DNA of 64,000 nt from Neobacillus niacini (GTDB lineage: Bacteria > Bacillota > Bacilli > Bacillales > Cytobacillaceae): the NCBI RefSeq assembly GCF_023715415.1, contig NZ_JAMBOB010000006.1, positions 1 to 64,000 on the forward strand, given 5' to 3'. The notes below the pieces were generated by a model. That model saw only the letters and a program-made list of their open reading frames with translations. It searched no databases and was not told the origin of the DNA. The position numbers were made by a program, and so were the translations under genes. Shown piece after piece: positions 51,847 through 60,664 of this stretch (position 1 is its first letter; the number at the start of each line of letters is the position of its first letter).

Positions 51847-52374
51847 ATGAACACGAGCGAAGTAGCAAAATTGTTAGGGGTGTCAGCAAGTACCATTCAA
51901 CGATGGGTAAAACAGCTCGAACTGCCAATGGAGCGTAATGAACGGGGACACTATCATTTTAATAATGAGGATATTGATCTTCTAAAAAACATTCAAACAC
52001 AAATACAAAATGGGACCTTACTTCAAGAAATAGCACCCGTTCAAGAGAAGAAAATTCGGAAAGGAACTGTAAAAGGAGCTCCTGAGACAAACGCGGAACT
52101 AGAAAGATTGTATACGATTGTTAGCGAATTAGAAGCAAAGGTAAATTCTAAAGCAGACTCTGTAGCCTCCTATCAGCTTCTGCAGCACCGCCGGGAAATA
52201 GAAGATTTACAGAGTCAAGTCCTAGACTTAACTAAAAAAGTGGAATCCCTGCAATCACAGCTTTATGAGAGTAAGATAACCACACCTCCTGAAAAACCTC
52301 TCGTATTCGAACAAGGAAAGCTAAATAGAAAAAAGAAGAATTTTGTTAGTTCATTATTTGGGTTTTTAGGGTAA
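51847..52374 (+). CDS. racA: Chromosome-anchoring protein RacA
   Basis: 175 aa from the ATG behind GTGGAGGGAACC (MNTSEVAKLLGVSASTIQRW). The MerR-like HTH (1-65, QRWVKQLELPMERNERGHYHF) is close to B. subtilis RacA, followed by a coiled coil (about 90-150) and a basic C-terminal tail KKKNFVSSLFGFLG. During sporulation RacA binds origin-proximal DNA and attaches it, via DivIVA, to the cell pole to form the axial filament. It follows the RacA-like gene at 50921 and may be co-transcribed. Confidence 0.88.
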   Translation: MNTSEVAKLLGVSASTIQRWVKQLELPMERNERGHYHFNNEDIDLLKNIQTQIQNGTLLQEIAPVQEKKIRKGTVKGAPETNAELERLYTIVSELEAKVNSKADSVASYQLLQHRREIEDLQSQVLDLTKKVESLQSQLYESKITTPPEKPLVFEQGKLNRKKKNFVSSLFGFLG

Positions 52375-52411
52375 CTAGAAAAGGATAAGCACCTTGGCGC
52401 TTATGCTAGCC

Positions 52412-52447
52412 AAAAAAAAGAGCCGAATGTGTTAAACCACATTCGGC
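52412..52447. terminator. Terminator between racA and the acyltransferase gene
   Basis: GCCGAATGTG (52422-52431) pairs with CACATTCGGC (52438-52447); eight T follow on the minus strand, a weaker tract on the plus strand. Confidence 0.88.
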
Positions 52448-52449
52448 AT

Positions 52450-53424
52450 TTATATTTTCAACTCAACAATTGGCCGGGTATATTTTTTTATCATATAACT
52501 GCCAAGCACCAGACAAACCACAAAGGAGAAAGCAATTAAAAATAAATAATTTTCTGAAATGGCATCCGGTAAAATAGATTGAATTGCCTTAATGATAAAC
52601 CCATGGAATAAGTAAACATATAATGTTCTTTCGCCTATTTTCGTTATTCGGTACTGATTCGATGGGATTAATGGCAAGAAACCAAAAACTACAATTAAAG
52701 TTAAAATATATTGTATTCCTCGCAATAGTCCATCCGTAGGCAGCATCCCGCCCATGTTCTCATAAGAGGTGTCCCCTAACAGCCATGGTACAGCATTTTC
52801 AGGAAAACTAAATCCAAAAAATAAAAAAGTAGTAAAGATTATTACTACTCCTGCTGGAACAGCATACTTCGCCCCAATGATTCGTTTTAAATGGTCGCCT
52901 TTTAATAAGAAACCTAACAGAAAGTATGGAAAGAAAACAAATGTCCGAGAAATACTCATAAAGCTTCCTGCATGCTCAAAATAGCCAATAGCTACTCCTA
53001 AAATAACCGCAACCAACAAACCAGCCCATTTTAATCTCGCAAATACATACAGCAATAAATTCCAGAAAAATAAACTTAGTAAAAACCACAAAGACCAATG
53101 CGGCTGAAATAAATCAAATTCAAGCGTTTTTTCCTTCCCCACTAAAAAATAAAAAACTGAATAGATAATCTGAAAAATAAAATAGGGAATTAAAATTTTT
53201 TGAACAGATTTAAGTAAATACCCTTTTTTTCTAAAATCTTTAGCAAAATATCCGGATATCAAAATAAATGCTGGCATATGAAACAGAAAAATCACGGTAT
53301 ATAAAGTAAATAACACCTTATCTTGATCCTTATAAGGGCTAATCATATGTCCAAAAACAACAAGAAAGATTAATATGAATTTTGCATTATCAAAATACTT
53401 ACTTCTATTTGTAGTCGAAGCCAT
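52450..53424 (-). CDS. Membrane acyltransferase (acyltransferase 3 family)
   Basis: 324 aa with about ten transmembrane helices. Starts NRSKYFDNAKFILIFLVVFGHMISPY, with the catalytic-type His of acyltransferase-3 enzymes in FGHM, then FLFHMPAFILISGYFAK and a second block LFHGFIIKAIQS near the C-terminus. Such enzymes O-acetylate sugars of exopolysaccharide, teichoic acid or peptidoglycan. No extracytoplasmic SGNH domain is attached, unlike OatA. The ATG follows TTGGAGGG. Monocistronic. Confidence 0.85.
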   Translation of the reverse strand: MASTTNRSKYFDNAKFILIFLVVFGHMISPYKDQDKVLFTLYTVIFLFHMPAFILISGYFAKDFRKKGYLLKSVQKILIPYFIFQIIYSVFYFLVGKEKTLEFDLFQPHWSLWFLLSLFFWNLLLYVFARLKWAGLLVAVILGVAIGYFEHAGSFMSISRTFVFFPYFLLGFLLKGDHLKRIIGAKYAVPAGVVIIFTTFLFFGFSFPENAVPWLLGDTSYENMGGMLPTDGLLRGIQYILTLIVVFGFLPLIPSNQYRITKIGERTLYVYLFHGFIIKAIQSILPDAISENYLFLIAFSFVVCLVLGSYMIKKYTRPIVELKI

Positions 53425-53713
53425 CCTATCCCTCCAAACTAAAAAGATATTTCAACAAAATATTAAGATGTATATTATACACTATCTTACCTTAGTAATA
53501 TTACAGAGAGATTGAATATAGGTTACTTTCTATGTCGATAAATTTACAATTTCAAAATAATAATCGTAATGTCCTATGCATATTTGACTATTGGTAATAT
53601 ATTCTATCACCAACTTTTAGGACCTGATGATAAAAATCACATACACAAAATATGATCCATGGTAGTATTCAGAGTAAGTTCAAAATTCTTAAACAATGAA
53701 ACGGGGTTATAAA

Positions 53714-54676
53714 TTGAATTTTCCACAATTAAAAATTGCTCATATCATGCCAAAGGTTCCAGTTTTCCAAGGAGGAATGGGTGTTGGTATTTCATTAAGC
53801 AAACTGGCTTCTGCGGTTGCAAATGCTGGCGGAGTTGGAATTATCTCAGGCACTGGTATTACAACGGATGAAATGCGTGAACATATTAGAAAAGCAAAAA
53901 GTCTTGTAAAAGATGCAGGCTATATCGGCGTAAATGTCTTGTTTGCAATGAATGATTTTGCAGAAAAAATGAAAGCTGCTCTCGAGGAAAAGGTTGATTT
54001 TATTATTTCAGGGGCAGGAATTTCAAGGGATATGTATGCATGGGGCAGACAGGCTGGCATACCCGTTATTTCCATTGTTTCTTCAGCCAAATTAGCAAGA
54101 ATTTCAGAAAGGCTCGGCGCTGCAGCGGTAGTGGTGGAAGGCTTTGAAGCTGGCGGACATCTTGGAACTGATAGACCGATGTTTGACATACTGCCAGAAG
54201 TAGTGGAAGCCGTATCGATTCCTGTACTTGCAGCTGGTGGTATTATGACTGGTGAAGATATCGCCAAAGCCCTATCAATGGGAGCATCTGGGGTTCAGAT
54301 GGGCACCCGATTTGTAGCAAGTGAAGAATGTGACGCTCCGCTCGCATTTAAACAGAAATATGTTGATGCACGTAAAGAGGATACTTTGTTAGTTAAAACA
54401 ACGGTTGGCTTACACGGCAGAGTCATTGCGAATAACTTTTCCAAATTAATTAGTGGACCAGACAAATTAAAAATTGCCAAATGCCATGATTGTTTAAAAA
54501 ATTGCTCTTATCGCTTCTGTACACTAGATTCCCTTCTAGTATCTGTTGGAGGCGATGTGGAAAATGGACTTGTGTTTGCAGGTGCCAGAGTAGATGAAAT
54601 CAAGGAGATCCTTCCTGTCCAGCAAATCATGGATAATCTTACAGCAGAGTATCAAAATGCAATGAACTTAAATTAG
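53714..54676 (+). CDS. Nitronate monooxygenase family flavoprotein
   Basis: 320-aa FMN-binding TIM barrel. PVFQGGMGVGISLSKLASAVANAGGVGIIS at the N-terminus, GFEAGGHLGTD, PVLAAGGIMTGEDIAKAL and GASGVQMGTRFVASEEC are the family blocks shared with FabK. A C-terminal CHDCLKNCSYRFC cluster could bind metal and is seen in one subgroup only. The start is the TTG at 53714, 7 nt after CGGGG; an ATG six codons upstream has no ribosome binding site. Either nitroalkane oxidation or an enoyl-reductase-like role is possible. Confidence 0.85.
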   Translation: MNFPQLKIAHIMPKVPVFQGGMGVGISLSKLASAVANAGGVGIISGTGITTDEMREHIRKAKSLVKDAGYIGVNVLFAMNDFAEKMKAALEEKVDFIISGAGISRDMYAWGRQAGIPVISIVSSAKLARISERLGAAAVVVEGFEAGGHLGTDRPMFDILPEVVEAVSIPVLAAGGIMTGEDIAKALSMGASGVQMGTRFVASEECDAPLAFKQKYVDARKEDTLLVKTTVGLHGRVIANNFSKLISGPDKLKIAKCHDCLKNCSYRFCTLDSLLVSVGGDVENGLVFAGARVDEIKEILPVQQIMDNLTAEYQNAMNLN

Positions 54677-54689
54677 CTTTATAAAAAAA

Positions 54690-54717
54690 GAGACAACCGC
54701 ATTTTTGAGGTTGTCTC
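54690..54717. terminator. Bidirectional terminator
   Basis: GAGACAACC (54690-54698) pairs with GGTTGTCTC (54709-54717), A-tract before and T-rich after; between the convergent monooxygenase and nitroreductase genes. Confidence 0.85.
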
Positions 54718-54723
54718 TTCTTA

Positions 54724-55209
54724 TTAAGGTAAACTTTTAATTTTATTCTTGATGGATGTTCTAGGTTTAGCTTCTGGAGTTACTTCGGGATAACCAACTC
54801 CCAATACACCAATTAGATTATAGTTTTCAGGGACCTCTAGGATTTCCCGGTTTTTTGCTGAAGTTCCAATAGACGACCAGAATGTACCCACCCCTTGGGA
54901 CCATGCAGCTAAATTAAAGTTTTGAACAAAACAAGCTGTCGCTAAGGCGTTTTCCTCTTTTTCAACCGCCGTTGCACCATGTTTTGAAACTACAGCCATC
55001 AGAACAGGAGCATTACCAAAATCACTCTTATGTTTAAGTTTTGCCCTCGTATCAGTACCGATAAAATATACTTCCCAGGGTTCAGTCATTCGATGATTAG
55101 GAGCCATTGTTGCAGCCTCTAACCAAGAGTATATCAAATCTAGCTCAACAGCATCTGATTTGAATTTTTTAATTGTTCGCCGGCTTTTAATGGCATCAAG
55201 AATATCCAT
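54724..55209 (-). CDS. Nitroreductase family protein
   Basis: 161 aa, slightly short for the FMN-dependent nitroreductase family. N-terminal IKSRRTIKKFKSDAVE with the FMN-phosphate arginines, AATMAPNHRMTEPWEVYFIG, NFNLAAWSQGVGTFWSS, and the C-terminal GVLGVGYPEVTPEAKPR. It reduces quinones or nitro compounds with NAD(P)H as a homodimer. The ATG follows TGGAGGG. Single gene. Confidence 0.88.
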   Translation of the reverse strand: MDILDAIKSRRTIKKFKSDAVELDLIYSWLEAATMAPNHRMTEPWEVYFIGTDTRAKLKHKSDFGNAPVLMAVVSKHGATAVEKEENALATACFVQNFNLAAWSQGVGTFWSSIGTSAKNREILEVPENYNLIGVLGVGYPEVTPEAKPRTSIKNKIKSLP

Positions 55210-55283
55210 TTAATCCCTCCATTATCTGTTGAAAATCCACATTAATCAATCATATGTTCCACTTTTTATAAATATTAACTTTT

Positions 55284-56015
55284 TTAATAGTAGTCTTTTG
55301 TTCCTTCTAACTGATATTTAGGCTGTATTTCTACTTCTCCTATACTGAACAAGCCTTTTTTGAATCCAAGAAAAATGAAGAAAAGTGATTGAGCAAAGAA
55401 GAATATCCCCCATCCTTGAGCTGGTATAAAGGCTGTTAATTGAGATAAGTTTGTCGCATCCCCGGCAGCGTGGGGCTGTATTAAACTAATGATGAAAATA
55501 TCATATGCGGTACTCACTGATTCTACTAAAATGACAGAGGCAATTAACAACACAAGGTTATGCATTACTTTTTTGCTTCCTTTAATAAGCAAAGCAAGAA
55601 ATAAAATACCAAAGGATGCAAGCCAGAATAAACCATAGGGATTTCGGACCCATAAAATAAAATTTATTAGTATTAATCCTAATAGCAAATCGATGAAAAA
55701 TGTATGTTTATTTTTTTTGATTAACCAAAACGAAACATATGCCATGAACGAAGAAATCAAATAACCTGCTGCACAAGTAAAAAAGTCAATAATCCATATT
55801 GATTGTGTGCCGTGTGTAACTCCATCTGCATTCATAAACAATGAAATAGTTTCAACATTACCACCAAACAGTGCAATAAATGCGTGTCCAGATTCATGAA
55901 TCACCGTATTAATAATTCGAAAATAATCACCTATTATCGGAACTTGTGTTAAGACGAATGCCAACCCAAGGAAGAGGAGAAATTTAATACTAAGCCTTTC
56001 TCTTATATAAACCAA
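55284..56015 (-). CDS. M50-like membrane metalloprotease
   Basis: 243 aa with five or six membrane segments. The zinc motif HESGH lies in an N-terminal helix (INTVIHESGHAFIALFGGN, about residues 34-52), as in M50B-like peptidases; a second polar block, CAAGYLISSFMAYVSFW, corresponds to the third active-site region. It would cut within or near the membrane; the substrate is unknown. The TTG start follows AGGGGG. Divergent from the compatible-solute transporter genes. Confidence 0.78.
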   Translation of the reverse strand: MVYIRERLSIKFLLFLGLAFVLTQVPIIGDYFRIINTVIHESGHAFIALFGGNVETISLFMNADGVTHGTQSIWIIDFFTCAAGYLISSFMAYVSFWLIKKNKHTFFIDLLLGLILINFILWVRNPYGLFWLASFGILFLALLIKGSKKVMHNLVLLIASVILVESVSTAYDIFIISLIQPHAAGDATNLSQLTAFIPAQGWGIFFFAQSLFFIFLGFKKGLFSIGEVEIQPKYQLEGTKDYY

Positions 56016-56132
56016 TTTACTTTCCCCCTTTTCAATTTACTTCCTTTTTTACTCCATCTTAACACTTTTCTTTATATTCTGAAAAATCTTTTGCTCTATA
56101 ATCTTTTATAAAAGTGACCTACAAAAAAGTGC

Positions 56133-56162
56133 TTGATTCGACAAACCACCAACCTTTATGTT
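56133..56162 (+). promoter_or_regulatory. Probable promoter of the OpuF-type operon
   Basis: TTGATT (56133-56138), 18 nt, TATGTT (56157-56162). Three AAGTG(A/C) motifs surround it (56112-56118, 56127-56132, 56188-56194); whether these are binding sites for the BusR-like regulator is unproved. Confidence 0.4.
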
Positions 56163-56213
56163 AAAATTAAGTTGTTGATATTTACTAAAGTGATTTTTTT
56201 AGGAGGAATGAAT

Positions 56214-57338
56214 TTGATAGAGTTTAAAGATATTGAAAAAAAATATAGAAATAAATCGATTATAAAACCCTTCTCAATTGATATCGAAGCAGGTCAACTA
56301 GTTGTTTTTATTGGACCCAGTGGCTGTGGAAAAACTACATTACTAAAAATGATAAATAAATTAATTCAGCCATCAGCAGGAAAGATTTTTGTGAACGGTA
56401 AGGATATTTCCAACATGGATGCCATCGAGTTAAGAAGAAATATTGGCTACGTCATTCAAAATACAGGACTCTTCCCTCATATGTCGATTAGAGAGAACTT
56501 GGAATTAATCCCTAAACTTAAAGGTGAAGAACCAACTAAAATTGCTGAGAAAACAGAGGAACTTCTCCATGTAGTCGGATTAAATCCTAGCGAATTCTTA
56601 GACCGTTTTCCAAAGGAATTAAGTGGCGGACAGCAGCAAAGAGTCGGAGTAGCAAGAGCCTTTTCAACGGATTCAGATATTATCTTAATGGATGAGCCCT
56701 TTAGTGCCTTGGATCCTGTAACCAGAAACTCGCTGCAGGATGAACTCGTTCAAATGCAAAAGGAACTTAACAAAACCATCATTTTTGTCACCCATGATAT
56801 GGACGAAGCAATAAAAATAGCCGACAAAATTTGTATTTTAAAAGACGGCAATATACTCCAGTTTGACACCCCTGAAAATATTCTCAAGAACCCAGCCAAT
56901 GAATTTGTCGAAGGATTTATAGGAAAGAGAAGAGTTTGGAATAACCCAGAATTATTAATGGCTGAGGATATTATGATTCCTAATCCTGTAAAAATTACTA
57001 CTAAGCGAACTGTATTACAGGCTATTGAGATAATGAAATCCAATAAGGTCGACAGCTTAATGGTGACGGACAAAAATAATATATTAATAGGATTGGTGAC
57101 TTTAAAGGGAATTCAACTATTAAATCGAAATTCTGAGATTGATAGTGTTATGGAGAAAAATGTATTAGCTGTAACGGAGGATAGTAACTTAATTTCCATT
57201 TTAGCAACGATGAATGAACATAAAATTGGCTATGTGCCAGTTATCAATCATTCAAAGCAATTAACCGGTCTCATCACGAGAAGCAGTATTCTATCGGCTT
57301 TAAGCAGCCAACTAATTGATTTGGAGGTGGCCTTTTAA
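56214..57338 (+). CDS. opuFA: Compatible-solute ABC transporter, ATPase subunit with CBS pair
   Basis: 374 aa. ABC domain with Walker A IGPSGCGKTTLLK (about 34-46), Q-loop IQNTGLFPHMSI, signature LSGGQQQRVGVARAF and Walker B ILMDEPFSALD, then two CBS domains (about 255-370; PVKITTKRTVLQAIEIMKSNKV, VLAVTEDSNLISILATMNEHKIGYVPVI), the osmosensing module of OpuA/BusA-type importers. The start is the TTG, 7 nt after AGGAGG; the ATG two codons before is too close to it. The stop codon overlaps the next start (TAATG). The symbol is by architecture, not by database match. Confidence 0.88.
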   Translation: MIEFKDIEKKYRNKSIIKPFSIDIEAGQLVVFIGPSGCGKTTLLKMINKLIQPSAGKIFVNGKDISNMDAIELRRNIGYVIQNTGLFPHMSIRENLELIPKLKGEEPTKIAEKTEELLHVVGLNPSEFLDRFPKELSGGQQQRVGVARAFSTDSDIILMDEPFSALDPVTRNSLQDELVQMQKELNKTIIFVTHDMDEAIKIADKICILKDGNILQFDTPENILKNPANEFVEGFIGKRRVWNNPELLMAEDIMIPNPVKITTKRTVLQAIEIMKSNKVDSLMVTDKNNILIGLVTLKGIQLLNRNSEIDSVMEKNVLAVTEDSNLISILATMNEHKIGYVPVINHSKQLTGLITRSSILSALSSQLIDLEVAF

Positions 57339-58894
57339 TGGGTGATTTTTATAATTATTTAAGTACAAACTACGAACAGATAATAAATTTACTAGGTCAA
57401 CATATTTATTTAAGTATTATTTCCGTCCTAGTTGCGGTTATTATCGGGATTCCATTAGGCATATTAATTTCACGACAGCCAAAGCTGTCAAAGCCAATTA
57501 TAGGAACAACGAACGTCATACAGGCAATACCCAGCTTGGCCTTACTCGGATTCTTAATTCCTTTCATTGGTATCGGCAGTGCACCTGCGATAGTAATGGT
57601 TGTCCTTTATTCCCTTCTTCCAATCGTAAAGAACACCTATACAGGATTAACAAATATAGATCCAGACATTCTGGAAGCCGCCAAAGGTATCGGTCTGACC
57701 AAGAGTCAAACAATGAAAAAGGTTCAGCTGCCGTTAGCTTTTCCGATGATTATGGCGGGTATCAGAATTTCTGCGGTAACAGCAGTCGGATTAATGACCA
57801 TCGCAGCTTTCGTTGGTGCAGGAGGACTTGGTTACCTCGTATTCTCTGGTGTACAGACCGTTGATAATTACATGATTCTTGCAGGTGCAATTCCAGCCTG
57901 TATCCTAGCCCTTTTAATCGACTTTGTTGTTGGTAAACTTGAAACGAAATTTTCCTATAGTACTAAACGAAAATCAGCATCTAAAAGTAGTGTCAAAGTA
58001 AAGCGTATCGTAATTGCAATTGCTAGTATCATCATAGTTGCTGCTGGCGCACTTACCGTTTATTCAAAGGCGAATGCTGCAGATAAAATTGTCGTAGGTT
58101 CTAAGAATTACAGTGAACAATTGATTCTTGGGAATATGCTGGCTGATATAATTGAAAGTAAGACAGATATTGAAGTAGAAAGAAAAATGAATCTCGGCGG
58201 CTCACAGGTAGCCTTTAGTGCTATCAAAAATGGAGATGTTGATATGTATGTCGAATATACAGGGACCGGCCTTGTAAATATTCTCAATCAAAGTCCACAA
58301 AGTGATCCTGATGAGGTTTATGACTATGTAAAAAAAGAATTCAAAGAGCAGTTTGCTATCGACATGTTAAAACCACTAGGATTCAATAACACTTATGCAT
58401 TAGCAGTACGTCCAGATACCGCTGAACAATTTAATTTAAACACTATCTCAGATCTTGCTAAGGTAAGTGAGGACATGGTTATGGGTCCTACTATTGAATT
58501 TCCAAATCGGGAAGATGGATTAATTGGTCTTGCTAAGACCTACAATCTAAATTTTAAAGATGTAAAAGCAATAGACGGAGGATTGCGCTATACAGCGCTT
58601 GATAATCATAAGAGTGATGTCATCGATGCCTTTTCGACGGATGGATTAATAGAAGAATTTGGATTAAAGGTATTAGAGGATGATAAAAACTTCTTCCCTC
58701 CTTACTATGCTGTTCCCATTGTCAAAGAAGAGACATTAAAGGAACATCCTGAGCTTGAAGAAACACTAAATTTGCTTGCTGGTATACTGACAGATGATAA
58801 AATGCGAAAGCTTAATTACAAAGTTGACAGCCTGAAGGAATCACCAGCACAAGTAGCAAAAGAGTTTTTAAAAGAGGAAGGATTAATTAAATAA
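57338..58894 (+). CDS. opuFB: Fused permease/substrate-binding subunit (OpuF/BusAB type)
   Basis: 518 aa: N-terminal permease (about 1-215) with the EAA-like loop DILEAAKGIGLTKSQTMKKVQLPLAFPMIMAGI, a further membrane helix (about 225-245), then an extracytoplasmic OpuAC/ProX-type binding domain (about 250-518; KIVVGSKNYSEQLILGNMLADII, GGSQVAFSAIKNGDVDMYVEYTGTGL, DAFSTDGLIEEF). This fusion is the hallmark of OpuF in Bacillus and BusAB in lactic acid bacteria, which import betaine-type osmoprotectants. Translation is coupled to the ATPase gene. A strong terminator follows. Confidence 0.9.
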   Translation: MGDFYNYLSTNYEQIINLLGQHIYLSIISVLVAVIIGIPLGILISRQPKLSKPIIGTTNVIQAIPSLALLGFLIPFIGIGSAPAIVMVVLYSLLPIVKNTYTGLTNIDPDILEAAKGIGLTKSQTMKKVQLPLAFPMIMAGIRISAVTAVGLMTIAAFVGAGGLGYLVFSGVQTVDNYMILAGAIPACILALLIDFVVGKLETKFSYSTKRKSASKSSVKVKRIVIAIASIIIVAAGALTVYSKANAADKIVVGSKNYSEQLILGNMLADIIESKTDIEVERKMNLGGSQVAFSAIKNGDVDMYVEYTGTGLVNILNQSPQSDPDEVYDYVKKEFKEQFAIDMLKPLGFNNTYALAVRPDTAEQFNLNTISDLAKVSEDMVMGPTIEFPNREDGLIGLAKTYNLNFKDVKAIDGGLRYTALDNHKSDVIDAFSTDGLIEEFGLKVLEDDKNFFPPYYAVPIVKEETLKEHPELEETLNLLAGILTDDKMRKLNYKVDSLKESPAQVAKEFLKEEGLIK

Positions 58895-58896
58895 TG

Positions 58897-58921
58897 AAAG
58901 CCGGCGCTGCCGGCTTTTTTT
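58897..58921. terminator. Bidirectional terminator
   Basis: AAAGCCGGC pairs with GCCGGCTTT (9 bp, 3-nt loop), with T-tract on the plus strand; between the transporter and the convergent GntR gene. Confidence 0.9.
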
Positions 58922-59537
58922 AATCCTCCATAAAATGAACCACTCTCTCGTACGTTTCATCATCCCCAATTATAAGAAGAACGTCTCCTTCTAGAATCAA
59001 TGCGTATGGCCCTGGAGAAATTATTAATTCTCCCTTTCTCTTCATCCCAATCACAGTACCGCCTGTATTTTGCCAAAATTTAACTTCTGAAATTGTCTTT
59101 TCGATATGAACACAACCAGGAAGTACCTCTACCTCAATGGGAGCTAGTGGATTGGTATGTCGCAGCTTTGTCGAATAATCCATGATTTTTCTTACTGCAT
59201 CAAAAAGCTGCTCATCTAATTTATCCCGCTCAGTAATAAGGGAATTAATTTCTTTCTCGAGGTCTTTGATGCTTGCCAAATTAGAAAAGCGATGTATGTA
59301 TTTATAGGCATTTTCTCGAGAGGAAATTACAATGCCACTGCCTTTGGTTGATTGAACAATCTCGACATCTTCTAATATCTTTATCGCTCTTCTTACGGTC
59401 TCAGGAGAAACTTTATATTCACTTGCCAATGTTGATCTTCCGTGAATCCTTTCACCCACTTTGAATTTACCATCGTAAATTCGATTCGCTAAGTCGATTG
59501 CAATCCGTTCATAAGTTGGTATTTGTGCCCTTTGCAT
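58920..59537 (-). CDS. busR: BusR-like GntR regulator with RCK_C (TrkA-C) domain
   Basis: 205 aa from the ATG at 59537 behind GGTGGAGG. N-terminal GntR winged helix (about 1-72; PTYERIAIDLANRIYDGKFKVGERIHGRSTLASEYKVSPETVRRAIKILED), a coiled-coil linker (about 85-120) and a C-terminal RCK_C domain (about 130-205; GGTVIGMKRKGELIISPGPYALILEGDVLLIIG). This is the architecture and length of BusR, which binds c-di-AMP through RCK_C and represses the betaine transporter busA. The convergent transporter operon makes the same role likely here; ligand binding is inferred. Confidence 0.82.
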   Translation of the reverse strand: MQRAQIPTYERIAIDLANRIYDGKFKVGERIHGRSTLASEYKVSPETVRRAIKILEDVEIVQSTKGSGIVISSRENAYKYIHRFSNLASIKDLEKEINSLITERDKLDEQLFDAVRKIMDYSTKLRHTNPLAPIEVEVLPGCVHIEKTISEVKFWQNTGGTVIGMKRKGELIISPGPYALILEGDVLLIIGDDETYERVVHFMED

Positions 59538-59626
59538 ATAATCCTCCACCGAAACTAAATCAATTTTACTTTATTATTCCACTATACTCTAAAAAAATGG
59601 CAGATGCGAATAGATAGATTAAACCT

Positions 59627-59672
59627 CAAAAAAATGAGTGCCAGGCACCCGAGGTGACTAGCACTCATTTTT
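59627..59672 (-). terminator. Terminator of the dioxygenase cluster
   Basis: On the minus strand AAAATGAGTGC pairs with GCACTCATTTT around a 19-nt loop, then further T. The loop side carries GTGCCAGGCACCC, an inverted-repeat motif also present near 5010. It overlaps the stop codon of the VOC gene. Confidence 0.8.
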
Positions 59673-60639
59673 AAGAATCAAATCGTTCTAGTAATTCAAT
59701 GATTACTTTAAAGTCCGAGGTGGTATCCATATAAGCATATCTGCCTTTTCCATTATAGAAATTACCCGTTTGAATAACGGGATACCCCATTTCTTCTAGA
59801 AGCTTAATTTTTTCATCCATATTTTTTATTACAAACGAAATATGATGAACACCTTCTCCATGCGTTTCAAGGTGCTTTTTCCAAGTGCTTGGAGATGTAC
59901 CTGGCTCAATCAATTCAATTTGAAGCATCGGGGTGTTAATAAACATATATTTAGAATCACCTTCGGTTGGCTCTCCTTCAAAAACAACATTAGTAAGCTC
60001 GCTTGGGCCTGATTGAATAACTTGTGGTTTTTCAACACCTAATAGTTTACAGTAAGCCTCGGCTGCCGCATCGAGATCTTTTACAACAATCGCTAATTGC
60101 TCAACCTTATTCGTCCCGAGCAAGGGTTCGTAGAATTCTTTACTTGGCTCTGTATCTCGTGGTTCAGCACTTTCAAGGAGTTCTACAAGTGTTTTATGAT
60201 CCTTCATGGTATCTACATATACATATCTGCCGTCGCTTGAAGTAAATTCACCACTTTGAAGTAAAGGATAGCCATTTTCCTCAAAAATTGGAAGTTTCTC
60301 CTTAATAGCATCCACATCAAATGCAATATGATGGATACCTTCTCCAACTGTATCTAAAAATTCACGCATTGTACCAGGTTCTTCGTTTGGTTCAATTAGT
60401 TCAAATTGCACGGTTGGTGTATTCATAAATACTAATTTACTTCGAGAATTCGTTGGTTTGCCGCGAAAAACCACTTTGGAAACCTCGCAATCACCAGTTA
60501 AAAACCATGCCGGTTTCGGAATTCCAAGAAGTTTAGCAAATAATTCGGATGTCTTCTCAATATCATGAACAACAAAGGCAAGTTGATTGATATCATTATT
60601 TCCAGCCAAAGGCTTCTTTTCTGTTAACGATTCAGTCAA
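59671..60639 (-). CDS. Two-domain VOC (glyoxalase/extradiol-fold) protein
   Basis: 322 aa: two tandem vicinal-oxygen-chelate domains (about 15-150 and 165-315) with parallel motifs, GEGIHHIAFDVD and GEGVHHISFVIK, then VDTMKDHKTLVELLES and MDTTSDFKVIIELLER. The usual first metal His at the start of each domain is replaced (NQLAFVV, EQLAIVV), which differs from type I extradiol dioxygenases; the metal site may be incomplete or use HH and Glu. Last gene of the ring-dioxygenase cluster, so ring cleavage or an isomerase role is possible but unproved. The start is TTG, 6 nt after GAGGTG. Confidence 0.8.
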   Translation of the reverse strand: MTESLTEKKPLAGNNDINQLAFVVHDIEKTSELFAKLLGIPKPAWFLTGDCEVSKVVFRGKPTNSRSKLVFMNTPTVQFELIEPNEEPGTMREFLDTVGEGIHHIAFDVDAIKEKLPIFEENGYPLLQSGEFTSSDGRYVYVDTMKDHKTLVELLESAEPRDTEPSKEFYEPLLGTNKVEQLAIVVKDLDAAAEAYCKLLGVEKPQVIQSGPSELTNVVFEGEPTEGDSKYMFINTPMLQIELIEPGTSPSTWKKHLETHGEGVHHISFVIKNMDEKIKLLEEMGYPVIQTGNFYNGKGRYAYMDTTSDFKVIIELLERFDS

Positions 60640-60664
60640 AATGGGCACCTCTAATTCTATTTTT

